A DNA stretch of 64,000 bases from an uncultured Erythrobacter sp. Its GTDB lineage: Bacteria > Pseudomonadota > Alphaproteobacteria > Sphingomonadales > Sphingomonadaceae. The notes beneath the pieces were generated by a model, which was not told the origin of the DNA, did no database searches, and worked only from the letters and a program-made list of their open reading frames with translations. The DNA is taken from the NCBI GenBank assembly GCA_947495695.1, contig CANLZP010000001.1:1323069-1387068 (forward strand), given 5' to 3'. A program made the translations under genes and the position numbers. Positions 44,376-53,577 of the stretch are shown here, piece after piece (the first letter of the stretch is position 1; each line of letters begins with the position of its first letter).

Positions 44376-45578
44376 TTAGTCGTCCAGCAGGTCAGCCAAT
44401 CGCTCGGCCGACCCCATCGCCAATGTCCAGCCCAACGCTCCGTGCCCGGTGTTGATCGCAATCGTCCGGCTGGCTCGGCGAATGATCGGCTGGGAATGGG
44501 GAGTTGCTGGACGAAGCCCAGACCAAAAATGGCTTGTCTGCGCATAATCGCCTGCATCGGGCAGGCATTCGCGCGCGGCATTGATCAACCACTCGATCCG
44601 CGCTGGATCAATTGTGCGCGTGCGATTGCCCAGTTCTGCAATCCCGGCGACGCGCATACGATCACCTAGACGGGTAAACACCAGTCGCCGCTTGCCATCG
44701 GTCACTGACAGGTCCGGTGATCCATCTGTCAATGGCATCTCGAACGAATAGCCTTTCATCGGCTGAACCGGGACGCGATGGCCCAAGGGAGCAAGCAATC
44801 GGTTGCTGTCATTGGCACCGGCCACCAGCGCAAGGTCCGCGGTTAAAACGTCGCCATTGGCCAGCGATACTTGCGCCTCTCCGCCAGCTTCATGGATGGT
44901 GTTGACCTCGCAATCGAACCAGGTTTCAACCGCATAATCACGGGTCAGAATATCGGTCAGCTCGCGGCAAAACAGATAGGGGTCACCGACTACTTCTGAA
45001 GGTGTAGAGATGGCCCCGATCACATCGCTGTCCAGGCCGGTCAGCGCCGGATCAAGCGAGGCCAGATCAGGCCTCTCCACAATATGCTGCTTGCACCCAG
45101 CGGTGCTTTTCAGCTGCTGCAGTGCCTTGGCTTGGCGGCAATCCTTGTCTGAATACAGCAGATGTATCTTGCCCGCCACGCGATGGTCGAATTGGAGGCT
45201 GTGCCGATCGCACAAGCGGTCCATCGTTCGGCGCGATTGGGCAGCCAAGTCTAGAACTGCAAGCGTGTTTTGCCGAAACTTCCAGCCGGAACAATTTAGC
45301 GCAAATGACACCAGCCAGCGCACATAATCTGGCCGAGCGGATAGGCGAAACGACACACCGCCGTTGCCCAACAACAATTGGGGCAGGGAAGCGAGTATGG
45401 CCGGGCTGCCCAAGGCATCGGTATAGCAATAGCTAAGCTGGGCCCCGTTGGCGTGGCTGGTCTCCATCGCCGGGCCGGAGGCCCGATCCACCAGCGTCAC
45501 GCGCCAACCCCGGCTCGCCAGAGTATAGGCCGAGCTTAGGCCAATTACGCCCGCCCCAATAATGATCGCGCTCCGCAC
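44376..45578 (-). CDS. FAD-dependent D-amino-acid dehydrogenase (DadA-like)
   Basis: Flavoprotein of 400 residues. The FAD-binding Rossmann motif is GAGVIG (8-13) followed by SSAYTLASRGWRVTLVDR, and the C-terminal DAO region has GHGALGWTLAMGSAERLADLL. DadA-type enzymes oxidise D-amino acids to keto acids and ammonia, passing electrons to the respiratory chain at the inner membrane. GTG 45578 is used because GGGGGCGATG lies upstream and the Rossmann fold starts at once; the frame could extend to 45764 but would swallow the divergent promoter. It ends three bases from the symporter gene. Confidence 0.85.
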   Translation of the reverse strand: MRSAIIIGAGVIGLSSAYTLASRGWRVTLVDRASGPAMETSHANGAQLSYCYTDALGSPAILASLPQLLLGNGGVSFRLSARPDYVRWLVSFALNCSGWKFRQNTLAVLDLAAQSRRTMDRLCDRHSLQFDHRVAGKIHLLYSDKDCRQAKALQQLKSTAGCKQHIVERPDLASLDPALTGLDSDVIGAISTPSEVVGDPYLFCRELTDILTRDYAVETWFDCEVNTIHEAGGEAQVSLANGDVLTADLALVAGANDSNRLLAPLGHRVPVQPMKGYSFEMPLTDGSPDLSVTDGKRRLVFTRLGDRMRVAGIAELGNRTRTIDPARIEWLINAARECLPDAGDYAQTSHFWSGLRPATPHSQPIIRRASRTIAINTGHGALGWTLAMGSAERLADLLDD

Positions 45579-45697
45579 CAAATCATCGCCCCCAAATATC
45601 CGGTCGATGATGACAGTGCCGTGCGCAACCCATTGGCACCATGAGCGATTGACGCGGCGACCATAAATGCGGTCTATGGGCACACTAAGGGGACGAC

Positions 45698-47086
45698 ATG
45701 TCATCGAAGTCAGGAAAATGCGTATTAGCCGCCGGTATGCTTGCGATTGCGATGGCGGCCACACAAGCCAAGGCGCAGGAATGCAGCGTCCGGCCGGTGC
45801 AGAAATTGTTCCAATATGAAGGGCAGACGCAGATCATTCTCGACGTGGAAGCGGCCATGGCGCGCGCGCAGGCCATCAACGGGGTTATTCCTCAAGAGGC
45901 TGCCCAAGACATTACCGCCAAGGCACAAGTCGCCTTGGTGCCACAAGGTGAATTTGATGCCGCATACGACATTGTCGGCCATCGCATGGTCGCTTTGTTA
46001 ACTGTGTGGCGAGACAGTCTAGGCGATGCTGGCGACCAATATGTCCACTATGGCGCGACCACGGTCGACATCTATGGCACCACCACCATCCTCCAGATCG
46101 ACCGCTCGCTGCAAGCGCTCGACACGTGCATGGCCAAGACCATTGATACGATGGCGATGCTGGCACAAGCGCATATCGATACGCCGATGATTGGCCGCAC
46201 CTTGGGGCAGCATGCGCAGCCGATTACCTTTGGCAAGAAGGTCAGTACGTGGATTGGCGAGTATTCCCGACACAAAGAACGGTTGGCCCAGTTGCGCCAG
46301 CGCGTGAGGCAGTCGGCATCGCTGAAAGGACCCGTGGGCAATTATTCGGGGCTGGGCGACCAGGCCATTTTGGTCGAGCAAAGCTTTGCCGAACAGCTGG
46401 GTCTGGATGCGCCCAATCCGGCCGACTGGAGCGGAACGCGCGATGTCATTGCCGAATATGGCATGATCTTGGGCCTGATTGCGCGGTCGCATCAACGTAT
46501 CGGGCAAGAACTGTTCTTGCTGCAAAGCACCGATATTGCCGAACTGCGCGAGGCCTTGCCCGCTGGCGTGGTCGGGTCAAGCTCTATGCCGCACAAGCGC
46601 AATCCGCGCGCGCCCGAGCGCCTGGTTCACGCGGGCCGGACTATTCCACGCCTTGCAGAAGTGCTGGGCGATGATGTGGTCAATCTGTTCGAGCGGGACA
46701 ACACCTCTCACCTTACGCCTGTGATCGAGGAGATTTCGGTTAGCTCAATCGACGCTGTGCGCAGGCTCAACAATCTGCTCAGCGGGCTGGAGGTGGATAC
46801 TCAGCAAATGCGCGCTAACATCGATCGCGCCCGCGGTTTCGCATTGTCGCAGCGCGTTGCCCTGGCTCTGGCGGACCATATGCCGCGCGGTGACGCGGAG
46901 AAGCTGACCAAGGATATCATTGCGCAAGCCGTCAAATCCGACATGAATTTTCTCGACGCCTTGCTGGCCCACCCGCAGGTCACAGCACGTTTTGATCGGC
47001 ACGATCTGACCCGCCTGCTGGACCCGACGACATTCGATGCTCCCGCGATTGAGCAGGTGGAGCAGATCATCGCTGATCAGCAGTGA
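45698..47086 (+). CDS. Exported fumarase/aspartase-superfamily lyase
   Basis: Protein of 462 residues. The superfamily signature GSSSMPHKRNP is at 293-303. Region 1 is HYGATTVDIYGT (118-129) and region 2 GRTLGQHAQPITFGKK (166-181), closest in look to adenylosuccinate lyase and carboxymuconate cycloisomerase. These enzymes split argininosuccinate-type adducts to fumarate plus an amine, or close lactones. An apparent signal peptide precedes the domain (KCVLAAGMLAIAMAATQAKA-Q), which is unusual since relatives are cytoplasmic. It lies beside an amino-acid/dicarboxylate symporter and DadA, suggesting extracytoplasmic release of fumarate or an amino acid. Its end overlaps the Crp/Fnr gene by ten bases. 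Confidence 0.78.
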   Translation: MSSKSGKCVLAAGMLAIAMAATQAKAQECSVRPVQKLFQYEGQTQIILDVEAAMARAQAINGVIPQEAAQDITAKAQVALVPQGEFDAAYDIVGHRMVALLTVWRDSLGDAGDQYVHYGATTVDIYGTTTILQIDRSLQALDTCMAKTIDTMAMLAQAHIDTPMIGRTLGQHAQPITFGKKVSTWIGEYSRHKERLAQLRQRVRQSASLKGPVGNYSGLGDQAILVEQSFAEQLGLDAPNPADWSGTRDVIAEYGMILGLIARSHQRIGQELFLLQSTDIAELREALPAGVVGSSSMPHKRNPRAPERLVHAGRTIPRLAEVLGDDVVNLFERDNTSHLTPVIEEISVSSIDAVRRLNNLLSGLEVDTQQMRANIDRARGFALSQRVALALADHMPRGDAEKLTKDIIAQAVKSDMNFLDALLAHPQVTARFDRHDLTRLLDPTTFDAPAIEQVEQIIADQQ

Positions 47087-47748
47087 ATGGCAACCCAATT
47101 ACGCATGGCCTTGGGGTCAGGTAGCATGATCTTGCCGTAGCCGATCTCGACCAGCCCCAGCTCGGCCAATTGTTTTAGCGCGGTGCTGAGCGATTGACGC
47201 GAAACCCCCAACGTAAAGGCCAGATCGGATTGGCGGCATTCAAACACATCATCGACGCCCGATATTTGCAACATGGTCAGTAGGATCTTGGCCGTGCGAT
47301 CCCGCATGGACAGGCGCCGCATGGCATCCATCATCTCCAGTAATAGATGCGTGCGGGTCAGCGTGGCAGAGAGCAAGGCCCGCGATATGTCCGGCTCACG
47401 CTCGTAGAGAGCGGTGAAGCGGGTGGCCGAGAGCTGGTAAATCTGGGTCTTGTTAGCGGCCGTAATATCATGCGTGCGCGGCAGACCGGCGAACAGGGTG
47501 AATTCGCCAAAGGTTTGCCCCGGCCCCAAAATGGACGTCATCACAAACGATCCATCCGCGCCATAAATGCCGACATGGACAGCGCCCGATTTCACGATTG
47601 AGATCCCCGGCTTCGCGTCTCCACGATTGTGGACTAGCTGGCCGGCATCATAGGTGACAAGGTTTGCTGCATCATGGATGTCTTTGACACAATGATCGGG
47701 CAGCATGCTCATGAATGCGGGCGAGCCGGTGGTGATGAGATCCAACAT
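47077..47748 (-). CDS. Crp/Fnr-family transcriptional regulator
   Basis: Regulator of 223 residues with an N-terminal cyclic-nucleotide-type beta-barrel (about 15-125; SIVKSGAVHVGIYGADGSFVMTSILGPGQTFGEFTLFAG) and a C-terminal winged helix (about 155-215; CRQSDLAFTLGVSRQSLSTALKQLAELG). It lacks the four-cysteine cluster of oxygen-sensing FNR. The barrel's phosphate loop (GEFTLFAGLPRTHD) is near the cAMP-binding form, so it may bind a nucleotide. It is divergent from the sterol-desaturase gene and convergent with the lyase. Confidence 0.85.
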   Translation of the reverse strand: MLDLITTGSPAFMSMLPDHCVKDIHDAANLVTYDAGQLVHNRGDAKPGISIVKSGAVHVGIYGADGSFVMTSILGPGQTFGEFTLFAGLPRTHDITAANKTQIYQLSATRFTALYEREPDISRALLSATLTRTHLLLEMMDAMRRLSMRDRTAKILLTMLQISGVDDVFECRQSDLAFTLGVSRQSLSTALKQLAELGLVEIGYGKIMLPDPKAMRNWVAIHC

Positions 47749-47860
47749 AATTTCTGAAATGTAAATTATTGGACATTCTATCGCAAGTCAGAGTGCTATT
47801 TGATCGGTCATTGGTGCCGTTACCGGACCGCACAAAGACAGCATTCCTAGGGGAAACACT

Positions 47861-48685
47861 ATGAAGACCGAGATGATTGTCATCATCGCCATTCTGATGG
47901 GCTTCGTCCTGCTTGAGATCATTTTCACTAACTTTTTCAAGAAGAAGGGTCAGAAGCCTTCGGACGGGATCGTGGAGATTATCAGCACGCTGACCCTGTC
48001 GCTTTTCACCCAGCCATTGGTTTTGGCGAGCGGATTCGCAGTGGCGGCATTTGTCGCCCCTGATTACGCCGATGTTCTGAAAAGCTGGCCGTTTTTGGCT
48101 GTGTTCGGTCTGTTTTTGATCTTTGATGATCTGACCCAATATGGTTGGCACCGCCTGTCGCACACGCTGCCGTGGCTGTATAATTTGCACCGCCCGCACC
48201 ACAATGCAGAATATCTTTCGGTCCGGATCGTCTACCGCAACAATCTGTTTTACTATCTGCTGATGCCCGGCCTGTGGTTGTCAGGTGCGCTGATCTATCT
48301 GGGTGGTGGCTGGGTTTATGCCGTTTATATCGTGATCAAGATGACGGTGATTTTCGGCGCTCATTCGGATGTGCGCTGGGACGAACCGCTGTACAAAATC
48401 AAATGGCTGTCGCCGGTCATGTGGGTGGTAGAACGCACCATCTCTACTCCGGCCACGCACAGCGCTCACCATGGCAAACACGCCGCTGACGGTGTGACAA
48501 ATTACAAAGGCAATTATGGCAATCTGCTGTTCTTCTGGGACGTTCTGTTCGGCACGGCCAAGATCACGCGCCGCTATCCCGAGGAGATGGGGGTCGAGAA
48601 TTTGCCCGAGACCAGCATCGCAGAACAATTGATTTGGCCTCTGGCCCATGCGCCAAAACCCAAGCAGGCTGCGGCGGGCGAATAA
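47861..48685 (+). CDS. Sterol desaturase/fatty acid hydroxylase superfamily membrane enzyme
   Basis: Inner-membrane di-iron enzyme of 274 residues with four or so helices (first: IVIIAILMGFVLLEIIF). The histidine boxes are visible: GWHRLSH, LHRPHHNAE and THSAHHGKH, with an upstream DDLTQYG. Members hydroxylate or desaturate lipids or carotenoids. In this group a lipid or carotenoid substrate is likely but not identifiable. AGGGGAAA precedes the ATG; the divergent Crp/Fnr gene is a possible regulator. Confidence 0.83.
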   Translation: MKTEMIVIIAILMGFVLLEIIFTNFFKKKGQKPSDGIVEIISTLTLSLFTQPLVLASGFAVAAFVAPDYADVLKSWPFLAVFGLFLIFDDLTQYGWHRLSHTLPWLYNLHRPHHNAEYLSVRIVYRNNLFYYLLMPGLWLSGALIYLGGGWVYAVYIVIKMTVIFGAHSDVRWDEPLYKIKWLSPVMWVVERTISTPATHSAHHGKHAADGVTNYKGNYGNLLFFWDVLFGTAKITRRYPEEMGVENLPETSIAEQLIWPLAHAPKPKQAAAGE

Positions 48686-48789
48686 TGAGATTGGTTGGCG
48701 GCTAGCACGCCGAGGTAGGGAGCGCGCGTTCCAACCGCATTCCTACTTTGCCTTGCTTTGCCTCAATGCCTTGCAAGATCCGGTGGCGA

Positions 48790-49524
48790 TCAGAGTGTCA
48801 GCCCGCCATCAGCCACAATTGTGTGCCCTTGCACATAGGCAGCCAAGGGCGAGGCAAGGAACATCGCCACGCCCGCCATCTCCTCAGGCGAGCCGAACCG
48901 GTGGACCGGAATGGATTGCAGGCTGGCCTTTGCGCGCTGTTCGTTCTGCGTCGTCACCGTGGTCAGTTTGGTCGGCACCAGTCCCGGAGCAAGGCCATTG
49001 ACCCGGATTCCGTCCCGCGCCCATGCCTGACCTAGCGTTTTGGTAAGGCTGATTGCACCTGCTTTGGAGGCGGCATAGGCCGGGTTGCCAATGTTCGCCT
49101 TCAGGCCGGCCACCGAGCTGACGATCACGATCGAGCCCTTGGCTGCGCTCAACATCGGTTTGAATTTGGTCGCGGTGTGCATGACCGAATTGATGTTGAT
49201 GTCCATCACATCATCCCAGCCTTCTTTGGCAAATTCGGCTTGTTTGTAGCGCACGAAGCCTTGCGATTGGACCAGCACGTCCAGCGTGTCGAAAGGCGGC
49301 GTATAGGCGGTTAGCTCGTCAAAATTGGCCACATCAACCTTGGCATAGTGCAGCCCCTCCAATTCGGAGCCCTCGATCCCCGCGTAATCCTCAGCCGATG
49401 CGCGAGTACCCCACACATGCACCTCGGCACCGCGTTGGCGAAACCCATGGGCGATACCATTGCCGATCCCGCTGGAGCCGCCGACCACCAGCACTCGTTT
49501 TCCCGCAAAATTCAGATCGTCCAT
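48790..49524 (-). CDS. SDR-family oxidoreductase
   Basis: Short-chain dehydrogenase of 244 residues from ATG 49524 (GAGAGGCGAG upstream). The cofactor motif is GGSSGIGNG and the catalytic triad region reads IVIVSSVAGLKANIGNPAYAASKAG (S, Y, K). The C-terminus VADGGLTL is classical. NAD(P)-dependent oxidation of an alcohol or reduction of a ketone; substrate unknown. It converges with the sterol desaturase gene and is divergent from the formaldehyde dehydrogenase gene. Confidence 0.85.
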   Translation of the reverse strand: MDDLNFAGKRVLVVGGSSGIGNGIAHGFRQRGAEVHVWGTRASAEDYAGIEGSELEGLHYAKVDVANFDELTAYTPPFDTLDVLVQSQGFVRYKQAEFAKEGWDDVMDININSVMHTATKFKPMLSAAKGSIVIVSSVAGLKANIGNPAYAASKAGAISLTKTLGQAWARDGIRVNGLAPGLVPTKLTTVTTQNEQRAKASLQSIPVHRFGSPEEMAGVAMFLASPLAAYVQGHTIVADGGLTL

Positions 49525-49724
49525 TGCTCGCCTCTCGTTCAACTTTCCCGCCTTGTTTGCGCATCTTTGGCGGCAGTCGTCAAACCCTTGGGTGATGCGA
49601 ATTGGCTGTGGAAGCATGGACAATAAATTTGCAGGCGGTGGCTAGCGATCTGCGATAATGCGGACTATCGCTTGGCCAATGGGTAATGACCCGGCGTCAG
49701 GCAATATGTTGGATAGGATAAAGT

Positions 49725-50834
49725 ATGAAAACACGCGCAGCTGTTGCTTTTGAAGCGGGCAAACCGCTCGAGATCGTCGAAGTTGATCTGGAGGGCCCCA
49801 AGGCCGGCGAAGTCCTGGTCGAGATCATGGCGACAGGCGTGTGCCATACCGACGAATTCACCCTTTCTGGTGCCGATCCAGAGGGGGCTTTTCCCGCCAT
49901 TCTCGGCCACGAAGGGGCGGGGGTCGTGCGAGAGATTGGCCCGGGGGTGACCGATTTGGAAGTGGGTGATCACGTTATCCCGCTCTACACTGCCGAGTGT
50001 CGGACCTGCGAATATTGTCTCAATCCCAAGACCAATTTGTGCCAGCGGGTCCGATCGACCCAAGGGCAGGGCGTGATGCCTGACGGGACCTCCCGCTTTT
50101 CCTATAAGGGGGAGAAAATCCTCCACTATATGGGCACCTCGACCTTCTCGAACTTCACTGTCCTGCCTGAAATTTCGCTCGCGACGATCCGCAAGGACGC
50201 GCCGTTCGACAAGGTTTGCTATATCGGTTGCGGCGTAACCACGGGCATTGGCGCTGTGATGTTCACCGCCAAGGTTGAGCCCAATTCAACCGCGGTCGTG
50301 TTTGGGCTGGGCGGTATTGGTTTGAATGTCATTCAGGGTTTGAAACTGGTCGGCGCCAAGCAGATCATCGGGGTGGATACAAACCCCGCCAAACAAGCGA
50401 TGGCACGGCAATTCGGGATGACGGATTTCGTCAATCCCAACGAAGTGAAGGGTGATCTGGTCGGCCATCTGGTCGAACTGACGGGCGGGGGCGCGGATTA
50501 CTCGTTCGAGTGCATCGGCAATGTGAATGTGATGCGTGCGGCATTGGAATGTTGCCATAAAGGTTGGGGCGAGAGTGTGATCATCGGCGTGGCTCCTGCA
50601 GGTGCGGAGATCCAGACGCGACCGTTTCAGCTGGTAACGGGCAGGGTGTGGCGCGGGTCAGCCTTTGGCGGCGCGCGCGGCAGGACCGACGTGCCCGGTA
50701 TCGTGGACATGTATATGGAAGGGCGTATCGATATCGACAGCCTGATCACGCACACCATGCCGCTGGAAGACATCAATAAAGCTTTTGACCTGATGCATTC
50801 GGGCGAGAGTATCCGCAGCGTTGTGCAGTTCTAG
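49725..50834 (+). CDS. frmA: S-(hydroxymethyl)glutathione dehydrogenase / class III alcohol dehydrogenase
   Basis: Zinc enzyme of 369 residues that oxidises S-hydroxymethylglutathione, detoxifying formaldehyde (and reduces S-nitrosoglutathione). Catalytic zinc ligands C40 and H62 ([14 protein letters not shown]) with the later cysteine in YIGCGVTTG. The structural zinc site is C92, C95, C98 and C106. The NAD site is [14 protein letters not shown]. Length and motifs match FrmA/AdhC closely. No S-formylglutathione hydrolase gene lies next to it in this window. Confidence 0.93.
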   Translation: MKTRAAVAFEAGKPLEIVEVDLEGPKAGEVLVEIMATGVCHTDEFTLSGADPEGAFPAILGHEGAGVVREIGPGVTDLEVGDHVIPLYTAECRTCEYCLNPKTNLCQRVRSTQGQGVMPDGTSRFSYKGEKILHYMGTSTFSNFTVLPEISLATIRKDAPFDKVCYIGCGVTTGIGAVMFTAKVEPNSTAVVFGLGGIGLNVIQGLKLVGAKQIIGVDTNPAKQAMARQFGMTDFVNPNEVKGDLVGHLVELTGGGADYSFECIGNVNVMRAALECCHKGWGESVIIGVAPAGAEIQTRPFQLVTGRVWRGSAFGGARGRTDVPGIVDMYMEGRIDIDSLITHTMPLEDINKAFDLMHSGESIRSVVQF

Positions 50835-50869
50835 CGCAACACCCGCTGACCGATCGGCTCTGGCTGCAA

Positions 50870-53347
50870 TCAGAAGCGGACTTTACCGGTGATCCTGACC
50901 GTGCGGCCAACGCCAGGGATAACCGCGACCTCTTCGTACACGCCCTGAAGCGGCTGGAAATAGTCCTGATCGAACAGGTTTTCGACCGTTGCTGTCAGGC
51001 TGTAGCGGCCAAATTCAGCAAAGGCAGCGGCGCGCACAATGCTGTAACCGGGCAATTCAACCGAGGTGACGGTTTGTCCGCTTGTCTGTGACACATATGT
51101 CAGGCCGAGCGTGCTGCCGAGTGTGATGCCGGGGCCAAACTCGTCGGACGTATAGGTGGCAAATGCGGACAAAACCGTTTCAGGAATGACCGAGCGTTCA
51201 TAGCCATCTTGCAGTTCGGGCAAGCAGCTGGCGTTCAAGGCAGAGAACAACCCGCCATAGCCCTGGACGTTGGAGATGGTCGCGCCAAATGCGTTGACGG
51301 TCGGGTGCTCTGGCGAGATCACCAGGAACGCGCCATTGCCCGACCCGCATTCGCCAACAGGCGCGATATCAAATTGCTGGAAGGTCGCCGCGCCGGTCAG
51401 GGTAAAATTGTCGTTCACCAGATATCGGATCTCGGCTTCGATCCCTTTGGAGCTTTCCTGGTCCACATTCTGGAAGGAATCGATCAAAGTGCGATCCTGC
51501 TCGTAATAAGCAATCGAGCCGTTGAGCGTCCGGTTGAGCAGTTCGAACTTAACGCCCAATTCCATCAATTGTGAATCGAACAAGAATTGCTCGGCAGAAG
51601 CTGGCCCGGGTGAGATGCCGCCATTGGAATTGTACAGCGGCTCCGAGCCCTTGGCAAAAGTGATATAGGGTACGATGCCCGCTTGCGAACGCCAGCTGAG
51701 GCTGGCCGAGTAAGAGAAATCACCCTCTGTTGCTTCTCCCGAAGTAGGCGCGCCAAAGGTGGTCACACCGGCATCGGACGATTCCACATCATAATGATCA
51801 TAGCGGCCGCCCAGCAGCAGGCTCAGCTCGCCCAGCTGCAAATCCACCAACATGGCGATGCCTGTATCGGACCATTGGGAATCAAAGTCAGAATCCCACG
51901 CAATGGTCGTATCCGTCAGCGGCGTGGCAAAGATGTCATTGGGCGTAGCGCCAATGCTTAAATCGCGCCGGTCGAGCACCAGATAGCCCGAGAGAAATTG
52001 CTCTCTCAACCGCGAGTTGTACTTACGATGAGAGGCGCTGAGGTGAACATCGCTGAATAGATTATCGCTCAGCTGAAACTGCGTGGTGTAAGACCCGCGC
52101 AATTCGAACACATCCATTTCATGGACGGCGGCAAAGCCATAGGTCTGGTTCAGCTGGCCATCGACTTCGTCATAAAAGACCTGGAATTTTGCCTGACTGC
52201 CGTCGCTGAACTGTTTGACGATATCACCATACAGCGTGATCGATTCTGAGTCAGCAATATCGCGGTCCGACAAGAACACATCGCGCGGATCCAGCTGGGT
52301 GGTTCCAACGCCGCTGTCCAGCGCATAGGCATCGGGAAAACCAAACACGCCAAAATCCACAAAGGTGCGGATGTTCGACGCGCCAAAGAATGTTCCGACA
52401 ACCGCGTCCACTTCGCCCAAGTTCAGCTGACCATCGCCATTGGTGTCGGTCAGATCAGTATCGACGCCAGTGATATAGGCACCATTGTCGATCAGATCCT
52501 GGGTTACGCGGTTCCAACCGGGCGTTTGCAGATAGCCGCTGCTGTCAAAGTACATGCCGCCAAATTGGACGCTCCAGCCCCCGCCAAGATCTTGATTGAT
52601 ATCGGCCTGAAACAAGGTGTGTTCTGGATTGCGCCCGCGATAGTAGCTGCCCGAATCCTCAATTTCGCCATACAAAGAGATGCCGCCTTTGCGACCACCA
52701 AGAGAAACAGGGACCTGAATCTCGCCGGTCAGGTTGAATTTGTCATAGGACCCTGCGGTCACGCTCAACGCGCCTTCGACAGTGTCGAAATTGCGCTGGT
52801 CAGAGGCCTTGGCTGCCTTTGGATGGAAGTTCAAAAATCCGCCAACCCGGCCTGCACCATAGATGACCGGCGGAGCGCCGCGCACCACTTCAACCCGTTC
52901 GGCTGCACCAATTGGGGTGGGGAACAGGCCATTGTTCAACGTGCGCTTAAAGCCGCGAAAATAGGTTTCCGAAATGCTGCCACGGCTGGAGATCGAACCG
53001 GGTACGCCAAAAAAGCTTCCGCCGAAGGTTCCGGGTGTGGTTGTGATGAAATCATCAATATCTTCAATCAAATACCGCTCAATGGTGACATCACTTATCA
53101 CACTGATCGCTCGCGGGGTTTCGACCACAGAGCGATCAAATCCAAGCACGGTGTCGGTTGGCCGGGTTTCCAACAGTCCGACCCTGTCCGCGGTTACGAC
53201 AATCGTATCAGGGTCCACGGAAGCTGGTTGATCCGCGGTCTGTTCTGGACCGGTCTCTGCATTGTCCTGGGCCAAAGCGAGCCCGTGTACGGACGCCGTT
53301 GCAAGCAGCATCGCTGAAAATTTCAATCCGGTAGATAGTCTCTGCAT
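50870..53347 (-). CDS. TonB-dependent receptor (siderophore type)
   Basis: Outer-membrane receptor of 825 residues from ATG 53347 (CAGGGG upstream). The signal peptide is MQRLSTGLKFSAMLLATASV...ALA. The TonB-box-like IVVTA is at 49-53. The plug, with VVETPRAISVISDVTIERY, FRGFKRTLNNGLFP and ERVEVVRGAPPVIYGAGRVGGFLN, is of the siderophore-receptor class, and the barrel ends RTVRITGKVRF. Located downstream of an MFS transporter gene in the same direction, which may handle the same ligand at the inner membrane. No Fur box or siderophore synthesis gene is seen. Confidence 0.88.
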   Translation of the reverse strand: MQRLSTGLKFSAMLLATASVHGLALAQDNAETGPEQTADQPASVDPDTIVVTADRVGLLETRPTDTVLGFDRSVVETPRAISVISDVTIERYLIEDIDDFITTTPGTFGGSFFGVPGSISSRGSISETYFRGFKRTLNNGLFPTPIGAAERVEVVRGAPPVIYGAGRVGGFLNFHPKAAKASDQRNFDTVEGALSVTAGSYDKFNLTGEIQVPVSLGGRKGGISLYGEIEDSGSYYRGRNPEHTLFQADINQDLGGGWSVQFGGMYFDSSGYLQTPGWNRVTQDLIDNGAYITGVDTDLTDTNGDGQLNLGEVDAVVGTFFGASNIRTFVDFGVFGFPDAYALDSGVGTTQLDPRDVFLSDRDIADSESITLYGDIVKQFSDGSQAKFQVFYDEVDGQLNQTYGFAAVHEMDVFELRGSYTTQFQLSDNLFSDVHLSASHRKYNSRLREQFLSGYLVLDRRDLSIGATPNDIFATPLTDTTIAWDSDFDSQWSDTGIAMLVDLQLGELSLLLGGRYDHYDVESSDAGVTTFGAPTSGEATEGDFSYSASLSWRSQAGIVPYITFAKGSEPLYNSNGGISPGPASAEQFLFDSQLMELGVKFELLNRTLNGSIAYYEQDRTLIDSFQNVDQESSKGIEAEIRYLVNDNFTLTGAATFQQFDIAPVGECGSGNGAFLVISPEHPTVNAFGATISNVQGYGGLFSALNASCLPELQDGYERSVIPETVLSAFATYTSDEFGPGITLGSTLGLTYVSQTSGQTVTSVELPGYSIVRAAAFAEFGRYSLTATVENLFDQDYFQPLQGVYEEVAVIPGVGRTVRITGKVRF

Positions 53348-53495
53348 TGCGACCCCTGCGGCTGGGACCGGGCCATGACCGATCCATACCGATATTTTTT
53401 GTTGTTTTGGATTAATCGGCGCTGATCTCAAGTCCCCTTGGGGGCGCAAACATCCAAGTTTCAGTCTCGAATTAGGATCGAATTTTGCTCACACA

Positions 53496-53548
53496 AGCCC
53501 CAAAATTGATGGGGCTCAAATGACTTGGCGAAGGTTCCGTTACGGAAC
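53496..53548. promoter_or_regulatory. Palindrome and hairpin between MFS and TonB receptor genes
   Basis: GTTCCGT-T-ACGGAAC at 53534-53548 is a perfect 15-base palindrome, and AGCCCC/GGGGCT (53496-53516) forms a 6-bp hairpin. Together they fill the gap between the MFS gene's end and the receptor's promoter. The palindrome looks like a repressor operator; the hairpin may be a weak terminator. Confidence 0.45.
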
Positions 53549-53577
53549 ATCTGCCAATATTCCTGAGCGTTGTAGAG

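Noticed and set aside
45579..45764. N-terminal extension of the D-amino-acid dehydrogenase
   Set aside because: It has no family similarity and overlaps the divergent lyase gene's promoter and start; the FAD-binding fold begins right at GTG 45578.
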